Below, piece by piece: positions 36,185 through 47,543 of a stretch of DNA of 64,000 bases. Positions within the stretch are counted from its first letter, which is position 1. Each line of letters opens with the position of its first letter. Origin of the DNA: Dermanyssus gallinae (lineage: Eukaryota > Arthropoda > Arachnida > Mesostigmata > Dermanyssidae). The notes below the pieces were generated by a model. It was not told the origin of the DNA and did no database searches. It was given only the letters and a program-made list of their open reading frames with translations. Location of the stretch: the NCBI GenBank assembly GCA_003439945.1, contig QVRM01007076.1, positions 62,001 to 126,000 of the forward strand, given 5' to 3'. The translations under genes and the position numbers were made by a program.

Positions 36185-36644
36185 AAGGTCTCTCAAAATT
36201 CGTCCAACAAAATCTGGCGTCTCGTACAACTCGGCGAATAAATAATTTTTTAAATAGGCACGGAGGCGGGAATGTCTTCTGAAAACGGGTAAATGAACTT
36301 GAAAACCAGAATATAAGATTTGCAAATAATTTAGGTTCTTGAGAATTATCTTCAATTCGACATTTGTTCTGCTTTGAGCCAACGTAGAATGTAATTCAAC
36401 AGATGCAAAATGTCCCTCCAAACGCACAGTATGACTGGTTTGTCAATAGGATGATGGGGCTTTCGCAGTCGCAGATTTAGTGAAAATATGTCAGGATAAA
36501 AACGTTGATACATCCACTTTTGGTAACTTCGTTCTCACTACAAGAGCAGATATTCTCGCGCCCCTCCATTCCATTGGGAAAAAATATTTTTCGCCGAACT
36601 CTACAAAACCCCACATTTTGTTGGACAAATTCTGGGGGACCCTG
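36185..36644. mobile_element. MITE-like element with degenerate inverted repeats
   Basis: 36186-36238 and the reverse complement of 36590-36644 match at about three quarters of positions over 52 bases (shared core GTCCAACAAAAT, outer GGTCYCYC). The right end reads CCCTG followed by TA. The length of about 460 bases and lack of a transposase fit a non-autonomous Tc1/mariner-type element. Confidence 0.5.
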
Positions 36645-36769
36645 TATGTGCGAAAGTGCGTACTTGTACTACTTGAGTTTTTTTCTTTATTCACTCGTTG
36701 TCAGCACATCTGGTATTCCGGAAGCTCAAAAAGCTTCACTGCGCTGTAAAGCACACTCGATATACTCCT

Positions 36770-36801
<32 letters not shown>

Positions 36802-37014
36802 GCGCCGCGCAAAGATCGAACATACGATCCATCGCTTCAGAGTCGCATGCTGGCCACTATATATATGTATATAGTGTACGGTGTTAATACACATTTTAAA
36901 TATTTTTACAGAATACAATCATATTTATTTTTCGTATATTACATTATGTTTGTGGGACACATATTACAAGAGATTAGCTAAGCCAGTGTGCCTAGCGGGT
37001 AGGCATTGTGACTA

Positions 37015-38880
37015 TCACGTGTCCGCCTCGTCTAGGCTAGGCCGAGACCACTTCAGAAGTGTGCCCCGAACGGAGGCCGCGTTTCCACGTTGTATGCCGA
37101 GATCCAGACGTTGTTTAAAAAAGGACGACGATCTGTTATCACCGGTTGACTGATCTAACAAAGTGCCGACTTTGCGGATCAGCTGTCTGGTCCGAACACC
37201 AGGACCACCCATGGTCTCAAACGCAAGTGGCCAAAATTCGTGGGGATACCCAATTGATGAGTATTTTCTTAGCTTGCTGGTCTTCGCAAGGTGGGGTGCA
37301 TAACCGGCTTCGGATGCGCCGCCACCGACCATAGAAGGTGCTAAGAAGTCGTAACGGTTGCATCCCAAACCAGCATTTTGCCTCGCTCGAATGGTGTAAG
37401 TGTCATCCCGTCTGGACGCCTGCCGTCCTCCACGCAGAGGCCCGGGGGTTCGAGGATGCACGGACGACCGCATGATCTGAAGGCTCTGCTGAAGGTCTCA
37501 TTGATAGCGGCATGTCGAGGGCGTCGGCCTGCGCTGATGACACACGATAGACCGTGATGTCCCAGTTTGTCGACGGGGTGACCACATTGACACCGATGGG
37601 GGCTAACCAGGTCTGTCCCCAGTGGTAGGTCTACTGCTATACGAATCGTCTTGTCGTCAAGAAGGGTGCCTATGGGTGCACTGGGAAGCGCGTGTAACCA
37701 GGCACCTGAATCCTTGGCGGAAACGGCGTTTAGGCGAGCTCTCGTCGTGTCGTCGGCAGCTTCATTAAAAAGCCGTCGTTGTACTTCAGCGTGCAAAGGG
37801 GCACTCCAGTCATGTTGAGATAGTATGTTCTCAGGCCTGCCACCGCACCGGGTCTCAAGGTTCTCCTGAAGCTGGGCTAAGCGGCTTCTAAACTGGCCAA
37901 CTCCTGCTGTATCTAAAAGGGGGGTTGCCCTGTTTTCGGCGCTTAGCATAGAGGATACTATGGCAGGACCGGCCAAGGTCTGTAAGTTCGGAACCCCGAG
38001 GCCTCCTTGAGAGACGGGCAGTAATGCCTGTTGCCGTGCGCTAGGTGGTAAAGATGTGTTGAGCAGAGCCTCGAGGATAGACAGTGTCAACTCGTTGAGC
38101 GCTTGCAAGTCGTCGACCCGATTGGATAGATCAGCTCCTCGAAGAAGGTGGATGAGTCTCAAGGAAGAGAAAGAAAACCTGAGTAAGAAGAGTCCCCGGT
38201 GGGCTCCTAGAAGAGGAAGGCGAGCGGCGGCATTTTCCAGCTTTAATCTCCAGCGCACGATTGCTGCTGTAAGCCCTTCGGGACAAAGTGGTACACCGAG
38301 TAGCTCCAGATTGTCCTTGGCGGTCACCTTGCAGCCGGGCAGGAGGTCTCGAAGTAACTGTATATCTGGGGAAGCCTCACCGGTAGAACCCAGGGTGTAT
38401 ACTTCGCATTTGGCAGGGTTTAACTCCAGCCCAGATATTACACCAAAGTTAAGGACCCGTCGAATGTCCTCCGCTACTGTATGAACGTTTCCTCCTAGTA
38501 GGCCATCGTCAAGGTACCAGAGGTTCAGCGGGCTTTTGAAGGAATCTACCAGATCCTTAATACCCAGACAAAACAAAGGTGGTGCTAAGGGGTCTCACTG
38601 CTGCAGTCCGGTGGCGGACGAAATAACATGCTCAGACAGGACCAGGTGGGAAGGATGCCGCTAAGCCAGCCCGACGTGGTGCAATAGATAAGGGGCGTGG
38701 GATGCAACGACCTTCATCAGATGGTCGCGTCTCATACTGTTAAAAGCGTTTCTAAAATCGAGCTTCACAAGAACCCCTGAACGTTCGCGAGAATCGAGAA
38801 AAGCACGAGTTGCATGAATGGCTACTTCGGTCCCGCCCGGCGTCGCAAATCCCAACTAATGTGCACCAGTTGCGTTAGAA
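37015..38880 (-). mobile_element. Non-LTR retrotransposon (R2/R4-like), nearly complete RT to C-terminus, inactive
   Basis: The minus-strand order is: RT motif A region with VKLDFRNAFNSMRRDHL (38855-38661); motif B with GLQQ then a stop where Gly is expected, then DPLAPPLF (about 38580-38610); a long frame 38576-37341 with the catalytic box LWYLDDGLLGG, thumb, CQCGHPVDKLGHHGLSC finger, and RRPDGMTLTPFERGKMLVWDATV (PD...D endonuclease-like). After a frameshift at about 37340, the tail continues in 37473-37015 with KLRKYSSIGYPHEFWPLAFE and QRLDLGIQRGNAASVRGTL. One nonsense change and one frameshift inactivate it. The N-terminal region is missing. It belongs to the same broad group as the TAA-associated elements but is not flanked by TAA repeats. 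Confidence 0.8.
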
Positions 38881-39080
38881 ATAACGGCCTTGTTGTGGTT
38901 ACATTACAAATATTTTTATATACGAGAACTTAAGCGTTGTGAAATTGCGGTTCCGTGAATAAACCTCAAATTAAAATTGAAAAAAATATATAGTGTGGCC
39001 CGGCTTGCCTTGTTTCGACAAACTGACGTCTAAAGATAAATTCGATATCAATTAATATCAAGAATGGCAAATATACCGTT

Positions 39081-39138
39081 ATTGAAAACAATTGTTGTTG
39101 GCAATTGTTCTCAATTGTCAACAACAATTGTTTTCAAT
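39081..39138. repeat. Long hairpin-forming inverted repeat
   Basis: Perfect 20-base arms (39081-39100 and 39119-39138, ATTGAAAACAATTGTTGTTG). Inner CAATTG/CAATTG pairs extend the stem to 27 base pairs with one G:T wobble and a TTCT loop. The size is in the range of a small precursor hairpin; the origin is unknown. Confidence 0.75.
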
Positions 39139-39139
39139 C

Positions 39140-39630
39140 CGTGTTCGTGAATGTCGTTGTTGTTCTTTTGGACATTGCTGTTGCCTATTCTCTAGTGCGG
39201 TAATTATGCTAATCATTTGATTTGTTTTTGCATGTGTGAAGTTGCTTGATCTATGCAAGCTATGCAAGTTATGTGCATGCTTACTTAGCTGCTGTACGTC
39301 GTCCAATTGACGTATTTACTGTTCGCAAGTTACGTATCTACAGCAATATAAGTATAGAAGTAGCGCCTGAATAGATACAAACTTTGTCAAATAGAAACAA
39401 CCGCTTTTGTATTAATGACACCCGGATATATATATATATATATATATATAGTGACATGAACAGGTAATATAGGAAAACGGAATACTTCTACCAAAATGGC
39501 TAAGACTTACTTTAGTAGTAATGCAACTCACGCTCCAGAATAATGTACAGGGCAGATACCTAATAAACGAGTAAACGTTTGGTTTATAAAGGGACTCGGA
39601 ATAGGTACAGTATTCCGAATGCCGTATAGA
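39140..39630. other. Spacer, no recognised gene
   Basis: AT-rich, with a (TA)n tract at 39426-39451. Confidence 0.4.
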
Positions 39631-39632
39631 AC

Positions 39633-39638
39633 TTTATT
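39633..39638 (-). promoter_or_regulatory. Candidate poly(A) signal of gene D
   Basis: AATAAA in GTTGAAAATAAA on the minus strand, about 497 bases past the stop; the same extended word as in gene C. Confidence 0.5.
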
Positions 39639-39930
39639 TTCAACTGTAATGCACTTCATAAATATTAAATTATAAATAGAACATATGCTGATTTTATGTT
39701 ACACAGTGTTGCCATGATTATTGTTGTTGCGGTTGCTGTTGTTTAGTCAGCATAACAGCTAATATTTACACTTAGTAATAGTTTACAGTTACAGAAACTT
39801 ATAATCACTTTTCGGCAGATGTGCGTGATGCAAAATTGAAAACATAAATAGATCTAAAATGATGCATTTCCATTCCATGCGTCTAGCAAGTATGTCTGGA
39901 ACAGCAGTCTGACGCACGAGCAGATATGCT

Positions 39931-39960
39931 GCGTACGCATTGATTAATAGCGTTCGCTTT
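39931..39960 (-). promoter_or_regulatory. Conserved 3' UTR block, gene D
   Basis: GCGTACGCATTGATTAATAG then CGTTCGCTTT on the plus strand; counterpart of the block at 27681-27710. Confidence 0.45.
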
Positions 39961-40134
39961 TCCAAAGAGAGTGTGCAGTATAGGCCGCTCAGGCGTGTTA
40001 TCGTGTTTGACTTAGAGGCATTCGGTGGTTTTGGTAGAGCAGAGTAGACCTAAGCAAATTAGGCCCCCGCTTCTATTTGTGTAGAGCCGTATTCTCTCTC
40101 TCGCTCTCTCTGCTGATGGCCGTTGCCGACTTGC

Positions 40135-41496
40135 CTAAAGGTTAGCGCCGCTTAGACGCTCTTTCGCGGTCTCGATAAGTGCCTCGGTCGGATGTTCGCA
40201 CTGAACAAAATGTTTGTAGCAGGGCTCGGAACTAGCGGCGCCCTTGCCAACCACCGAGGCCTCCTTATAGGCCATCCAGGGCGCTGTCGGGTCCGATTCG
40301 TCAAGCTTCTCGATGAACGATGTGACGTCGTCAAACTCCTCGCCGGCCAGCTCGGGATCAACGGCCAACTCGCAGACAAGCCGCTGCACGCATCGGTCAT
40401 CGTCGGAACTGAGAATGTACTGAAAAATCTCACGAAGGGCCGGTGCGGGAATAGCGTCTTCGTCTTCTTCTTCGTCGTCGTCGGCGGCGGCAGCAGCAGC
40501 CTCGCGACGTCTTCGTCGCCGTGAATAAGACGGTTCCGTTGGCTCCGGCTCGTAGAAAGGCTCGGGCTGTGTGTCGGGGATGTACGCTGGAACCGGCCGG
40601 GGAGTGGTCGTCGGTTTGTAGCCATACGCCGGGACCTCGGCTTCCTCCGGCTCTGGTTCTGGTGCCGGTTCGGGCTGTGGGTCCGGGATGTACACCGGAG
40701 CGGGTCGGGGGATGGTCGTCGGTTTGTAGCCATACGCCGGGACCTCGGGTTCCTCCGGCTCTGGTTCTGGCGCCGGTTCGGGCTGTGGGTCCGGGATGTA
40801 CACCGGAGCGGGTCGGGGGATGGTAGTCGGTTGGTAGCCATACGCCGGGACCTCGGGTTCCTCCGGCTCTGGTTCTGGCGCCGGTTCGGGCTCGGCAACG
40901 TGGCTGGTGACGACGGGGCCGCTTTTGAACGATACAGTGACCGCCTTCATAGGGATCTTGGACAGGAGGCCCTTGGACCGGCTAAACAGATCGGTGGCCG
41001 TGGGCAGAGCGATTGGCGACAGTACGCTGGTTTTCTCGTGCATCTTGTACCTTGCCAGACCCGCCTTAGCGCCAGCGTTGGCTCCGGCAATAGCGCCCAT
41101 CTTCATGGCGGTTAGCTTGACGGGCAACTGCATGATTCCGAATGCGCCCTTTCCTGCGGCTACAACAGCGGTTTTTCCGAGACTATACTTCGCCTTGAGT
41201 AGGGCAAACTTTGCAGTTGCAGCACCGACCGGAGCAAGTAGAGGAATCTTAAACAGCATCAGCTTGAACTTCAGAAATCCAAGACCTTTAAGCGCAAACA
41301 GCATCGGTAACGAAAACTTAAGCGGTCCTACCGCCGCAAAAGGCAACAGCAGGCCAGACGGAAGTACGGTGCCGACTAATTTCGCTATAGCGCCGGATAG
41401 CGCCGTGATGCCCTTCACGGCTCCAATAATGCCGGCAAACTGGGCGTTGATGGTCGTTGCCACCAACAGGCACAGTACTACCGTCGCCAGTCTCAT
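40135..41496 (-). CDS. Secreted DM4/DM12-like protein, paralogue D
   Basis: A 453-residue protein, the longest of the family here. Signal peptide MRLATVVLCLLVATTINAQ; the start is at 41496 rather than the upstream in-frame codon because the paralogues begin here. The hydrophobic region (about 20-150) ends with [14 protein letters not shown]. The linker (about 200-320) is three copies of a 36-residue unit ([18 protein letters not shown], then PTTIPRPAPVYIPDPQP), encoded by 108-base near-identical DNA repeats. Residues 326-331 are six arginines, then an alanine run and an acidic run (DDDEEEDED). The C-terminal domain has [22 protein letters not shown] and CYKHFVQC. The repeat unit is shared with C, so it predates their split. 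Single exon; function unknown. Confidence 0.87.
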   Translation of the reverse strand: MRLATVVLCLLVATTINAQFAGIIGAVKGITALSGAIAKLVGTVLPSGLLLPFAAVGPLKFSLPMLFALKGLGFLKFKLMLFKIPLLAPVGAATAKFALLKAKYSLGKTAVVAAGKGAFGIMQLPVKLTAMKMGAIAGANAGAKAGLARYKMHEKTSVLSPIALPTATDLFSRSKGLLSKIPMKAVTVSFKSGPVVTSHVAEPEPAPEPEPEEPEVPAYGYQPTTIPRPAPVYIPDPQPEPAPEPEPEEPEVPAYGYKPTTIPRPAPVYIPDPQPEPAPEPEPEEAEVPAYGYKPTTTPRPVPAYIPDTQPEPFYEPEPTEPSYSRRRRRREAAAAAADDDEEEDEDAIPAPALREIFQYILSSDDDRCVQRLVCELAVDPELAGEEFDDVTSFIEKLDESDPTAPWMAYKEASVVGKGAASSEPCYKHFVQCEHPTEALIETAKERLSGANL

Positions 41497-41709
41497 TGCA
41501 AATCGAATGGAAGAGACTTCTATCAACTGTTTGTGGCGAACAAAAGAAAGCGTGTGCTGCTAACTTCAAGTGGCTTGCTGCACTAAGACACTGTCTCTCA
41601 AAAGTAGGCAGCTAGTCAACAACGACCATCGATCATGCAAGGTGCTCTGCTTAACCTGACTTGTGAAGACTCGGAGGCCGCACTACAGTCTCAGCGAAGC
41701 GCGATGACA

Positions 41710-41739
41710 TTTTATACTCTGCTTCTTTCCACATTCAAC
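41710..41739 (-). promoter_or_regulatory. Core promoter of gene D
   Basis: TATAAAA (41710-41716, minus) about 215 bases upstream of the ATG, preceded by TTGAATGTGGAAAGAAG, matching the C and E promoters. Confidence 0.65.
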
Positions 41740-42165
41740 TGCTGTAGCAGGAGAGGAGATCCGAAACGAGAAACGGGACCAAATAGGTCTCGCGTCTAAC
41801 TGAACTGCACACAAGTCTTCGGCGCTAGGCAGAACACACCAATGTTTCAGGACACTCCCAAACTGTACGGTAGGTCATCAGCGCATACTGGCCGCGCGGA
41901 TACCTTCCGGACGCTCAGACCCGCCCATCGGAGGCCAAACCCTGCTTTCGGGGAAACGGACGCATGGCTAAACAAATAAACCCCACAGACGCACAGACGT
42001 GTATCGTATCGCGTCCCGTATCATCGGATCGACAGATCCTGAACTTGAGTCTATTGCAGAAACCCCTCTTTGCTGCTGGGGGGCTGATTAAACGGTCTAT
42101 GTGTCTTTCAGAAATGCCATTACAGGGCAATTGCCTACAGCGGAACTGAATACGCCAAGTAACTT

Positions 42166-43095
<930 letters not shown>

Positions 43096-43505
43096 TATCA
43101 TTGTTTAAACGTTACAAGTGTAAGGTGTGAACGTGTACTACTTGTTCTCCTAGCTCCTAATTCCTATTCCATGGAACCGACAATACAACCGGAGTTTCCT
43201 CGGCACACTGCAAGCGACAGCAGTTGCCGTAAAAACTCTCCTTCGCGCCGATTGCCTGTAAGATCTGTAATCTGTATGCCCAGCTCACTGATGAATCTCT
43301 AGGTTGCCTTGCTTACCGAACCAATTGTTTCCTACGATATTGTCCTATATTGTCACTACGATCTAGCCCGTCCCCAGTTCTTGGTACTTGCGTTTTTCCT
43401 AGGCGCTCGGCAACCCATCCCGCGTCTAGTGAACTGTGGCGTAGATAAAAGGGAGCCACTGTGCAGGACACTGTAGCATCCCATACTAGCATTTGCCGTT
43501 AGCCC
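43096..43505 (-). mobile_element. R4/Dong-like LINE 3' end, inverted copy
   Basis: The reverse complement of 42580-42940 with moderate divergence (shared GGAGCTAGGAGAA, TATTCCATGGAACCGACA, CTGTAGCATCCCATAC). It ends at another TAA/CAA tract at 43506. The tandem array's first unit starts inside it, at 43221. Confidence 0.8.
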
Positions 43506-43957
43506 ATAATAATTATAATAATAACAACAACAACAACAACAATAATTATTATTATTAATATGACGCAGGATAGCAAAATCCGTACGCAGAATTAACTTCC
43601 GGAAAAGACGACGCGCACCAAATTATGACGGTCTACAGGGTCGCAATGTAAGATGCAATCCCCGCCAAACTAACCAGGCATGCCTATTTCGCTAATAGAC
43701 ATTAAAAACCTATCTGATCGTGCTACTGGACCAAAATGCTTAAATTGAAAATGAAATAATGATAATCGTTTACTAAAATCAGCCTGTCTGAGTTTTTCTG
43801 CTGTCATCTAGCTATTTATATCTTAATCTACCTTGACCACAATATAAAGACAAAAGAAAAGTAATAGTGTACCACATTACTCTAATTTCACAAACATAGA
43901 TCTCAAAGCGTGATGAAAGAGAAGACGACGATAAAAACGACTCTAATTTACACTGTC

Positions 43958-44143
43958 TTTTTTATTGATTCATCGGTGTTCCCCGTTTTTATCCGATCAC
44001 GGCCGATTATCCATTCCAACATAGAATTTGTCTCAACTAGAAACCACGAAAACCATATTAATAGTGGCCGGTGCAGATCTTGAAACCACCATCTCCCGAA
44101 TGCAAAGCAACGGCTTTGCCACTAAGCCACCTTGCTTGGTTTC
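43958..44143 (-). mobile_element. tRNA-Ala-derived SINE, family 2 (unit 1)
   Basis: On the minus strand the head reads AGGTGGCTTAGTGGCAAAGCC (box A TGGCTTAGTGG), an anticodon-arm-like GCTTTGCATTC (TGC, as in tRNA-Ala), and a degenerate box B GGTTTCAAGATC. The body has GAGACAAATTCTATG and GATCGGATAAAAACGGGG, and the end is AATCAATAAAAA. Only seen inside the tandem units. Confidence 0.65.
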
Positions 44144-44641
44144 ACAATATGTTAACTTCGTTTAATAAAGACGTTTTGCAAATGTTCGCACACACACACA
44201 CACACAAATATGTGGTATCGTCCAATATAATATTTTGTACAGAAAATATAAACACATACGTCAGTATTACCACACTCGAATTCATACATATGCGGTATGG
44301 TGATCCGCGTACCAAATTATTTGGTAGATATGGGGACGATTTCTTTGTATAGCTATTTTTACCTCTGTGACCAAAAGGCCGGGTCATTAGTAAAGCTAGG
44401 TGTTTAATACACATATGTTACATATGCAGATATGTATGTTCATTCAATATATATATATATATATATATAGTTCACATGAGATTCCAGCCTGGACCACGCA
44501 TGCAACTTCCTCACAGAGAAACCGGGACTTGCTTAGAAGAACGTAGCGTGCACCTGCATTAATAATTACGCAGGCATACAGAACGGTTAGCACGCCGGTT
44601 TAGCTGGTGCCGGCAGACGCTATCACGTGTGACCTAGTAAA

Positions 44642-44816
44642 CTCTTCGGGCTGACCCTCAGCCAAGATTTAACGTCTGCGGAACTGCTTTGTGCATTGCT
44701 TCATAAACGGATCCCCAATAAATACAAATGTGCAACGGTGGCGCTCGAACCCGCGCACCTATGTGTCTTCTCTGATGGCCGGGCGCAGGCGAATGCACCA
44801 CGCCACCGGGCTTGAC
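44642..44816 (-). mobile_element. tRNA-derived SINE, family 1 (unit 1)
   Basis: Minus-strand copy with GGGTTCGAGCGCCACCG at box B and a TCAGGCCCGG-like divergent anticodon region. Same position in every unit, so it was present before the array amplified. Confidence 0.85.
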
Positions 44817-44819
44817 ATC

Positions 44820-46349
44820 ACGTGCGACCTAGCGCAAGTAACTATGGGCTAACCCACAGCTTGAAAAAGATAAAGCCAGAAAAAAAAACGCGGGTTCGGT
44901 GGCGGGCCGAATAAGACGAGATCAAAAACGGCGAATTAAGGGGCGTCGGTCACGGGCATCATACCGTCAATCAATAATAAAACGAACATTCCAGAGGAGA
45001 GCCGGCGTAATACATGACGCAATTTCGGATAGGACACGGCGATTGCCCTATGTACCTGCCTAGGATATAAAAGGCGCCTTCGACGGCTTGCCTCCACTGC
45101 AAGACGGAAGTCGATGACGACGCTTTATACACATTGGGCGTCTGTGAGGCACTGCAGCCGACTCGGAATAGGTTGGCAGACTTGGCAGTTTTATAAGGTG
45201 GGGAACCCATCGGCGATTGGCACCCGCCGCAGCTCCTGTTGTCCGTGGCACTACTAAATGAAAATCCAGGTTGACACATTGTGTAGGTTTATATATATAT
45301 ATATATATATATAAAACAATTAGAAAAAAACAAGGGCAGAAGGACAGGTTCCCGAAGGAACCCGCATGCGCCACCTTGTTCGGATTTGTCAAAATCAAAT
45401 GAAAACCAAAAATCTACGCTGTAGCTGTTTAACTTGCATCACTATGCCTCCTTAATGATAGTCTATTGAGTATATCGGAGTCGAAAACGTTTCCTTCAAT
45501 TCTGCAACTGCAACGCGTGGACGAGATACGAAGGAAAGCGTTGTGAATAGTATTTCTATAAAAAAAATTTAAAAATGTCCCCGTTTTTTTGTTAAGCACT
45601 TATCCTCAAAGCACACATCCTAAAACAAAATAATACAAATATTTTACCACGGTAGCTGGCAAGACAGCTGCTTGGCTAGAGAAATTGTGCTGACAAAATA
45701 GCGTGCTTTTCTACTAATCAGTGTACGCAATTATCATACGCAGAACTCCAATAAACCCAACGACCTCCTTATTAGGAAACCAGGCAGTTTTTCTTTCAGG
45801 TTAGAGGACTCAAATAAGTGACCAAGGTGGCTGGCTAATTCAATCGGCGTGCTTCCAATAAAGGCATACAAAACACCATACATAAACCTACCGTAAAGTA
45901 TACAGCGATTAGAAAATGTACATATATAGGGTCTTAGATGCCGAGGTTTGCGGCCCGAACAGGAATCTGGCAAAAGCGCGGCAGGACAAAATCACCAAAT
46001 ATGACGTCGAGTTCCTAAGAGCGGCGCTCCCCGACCCGCAAAAACCTTGCAGATTCGGGTCCATCACTATCTATATAAGTGGTGTATGGGACTCCGAATC
46101 TGCGGGTACGCTCTTGGGGCTCGGCGTCACGAAGAGGAATTTTATGGATCTTACCGTCTTAGCGTTGCAAAGGACCTTGAGAATATACCGCTCGCACCGT
46201 GTTCACGAGAGCGGGGGCTACCATCAAGCAAGGACACGGACAGCTTATTCTTAACCTCACGTGACACCTTTTTACCATCATGTTTATTAAGGCGAGCACT
46301 ACCGAGTGTACAAACTTATTGTAAATGATTAATAAATCATTACAACATT

Positions 46350-46420
<71 letters not shown>

Positions 46421-46500
46421 CAGTGATTATAAAACAACCAAACCACAAAATTTACTTAAGTGACACAGGGTAGATATTTTTTAGGTTAGGAGATCAGGTG
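44820..46500. other. Unit 1 spacer, no gene supported
   Basis: Two open frames (45734-45973, - and 45916-46254, +) are identical in the later units. Because the units themselves are nearly identical, this is not evidence of coding, and I recognise no domain. (TA)n at 45292-45314 and 46352-46417. Confidence 0.4.
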
Positions 46501-46506
46501 CATTAT

Positions 46507-47260
46507 ATATGGCAAACGAGTACATGTGTTCTAACAGGAAGACATGAACATACATTATAACACTGTACTTTTTATTATCAACAATATTGCACGTTACAAA
46601 TGACAATATATTGCAGCATTGTAGTTGTTGATGTATTTGTGTTGCCTAGTTATTACTAGTTGGTATTGCTGTTGTTTGACTCGGGTGACACAATTGCTGG
46701 TATTTGCAGTATTTTCGCATCATAGACGAGCATATGTGTTCTAGCAGGAAGACAATAACATACATTATAACACTGTATTTTTTATTTTCAATATAGATTG
46801 CACTTGATTCGCGTCGCCTTGCATGCTTGCTGCTGTTTGCCTTGGCAAACAGCACAAACAATACCAAAAGGTAGCGACACAAATGTTAATATTTGCAATA
46901 ATTTTGCATTAAAATTATATTAACTTAAAGCATGCATGGATTTATGGCACATCTTCTGATCTGCTATGGCAGATATGTGTGTCGCCAGAACGGACAACAA
47001 TATTGTCGGAACAGGGAATAATATACATATATACAATAGTTAACGTAGGCGGTACCCAACAACAGTAGTACAAAGTATTACAACAGTAATCAGGGCAACC
47101 GTATAATAGTACCTAAAGTTAGCTTTACGTAACTAATAACAGAATAAATATTTCCTAGGGTACAGGATCGTGTTCGTCACATTCAGTAAACGAGTAAATG
47201 TGTTCTAGCAGGAAAGCAGGAACATACATTTTAACATTGTATAAGAATACATATTTAACA
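46507..47260 (-). repeat. Three degenerate copies of a 70-base repeat, 3' of gene E1
   Basis: Copies at about 46507-46580, 46724-46795 and 47189-47260 share ACGAGYAXATGTGTTCTARC, AGGAAGACA-like and AACATACATTWTAACA words (plus strand). The second copy ends with the candidate poly(A) signal (minus AATAAA at 46781-46786). Present in all units. Confidence 0.7.
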
Positions 47261-47393
47261 TATATTACAGTTGATGAATACCAAATATATAGCGGTGTGT
47301 GCGCGCCATGCATGCATAGATCTATGATGCACCTACCGATAAATAAATATATATATATCCTACAGCTGATTGTCGCCCGAGCGACCACGCGTC

Positions 47394-47423
47394 ACGTTCG
47401 CGTTGACTAGAAGCGTTTGCTTC
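47394..47423 (-). promoter_or_regulatory. Conserved 3' UTR block, gene E1
   Basis: ACGTTCGCGTTGACTAGAAG then CGTTTGCTT on the plus strand, aligned to the gene C and D blocks. Confidence 0.4.
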
Positions 47424-47543
47424 TACGAAGACACTGCACTCCGTGTTTGACTTAGACGCCCCCGACGGGGGTTGGATAGGGCCCGAAATGGGCCTGTCTT
47501 TAGTGTACATATGCTTCCTGTTCGTTGGCCGTTGCCATCTCAC

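Noticed and set aside
43500..43558. CRISPR-like regular repeat array
   Set aside because: Simple TAA/CAA microsatellite with no spacers, in a eukaryotic context.
44071..44352. 93-residue frame (MQILKPPSPECK...) in each unit
   Set aside because: Its first third is the tRNA-like SINE head read in antisense, followed by a (CA)n tract; not a gene.
45916..46254. 112-residue frame identical in units 1, 2 and 3, and a 79-residue minus-strand frame beside it
   Set aside because: Identity follows from recent duplication of the whole unit; no domain, promoter or codon bias supports coding.
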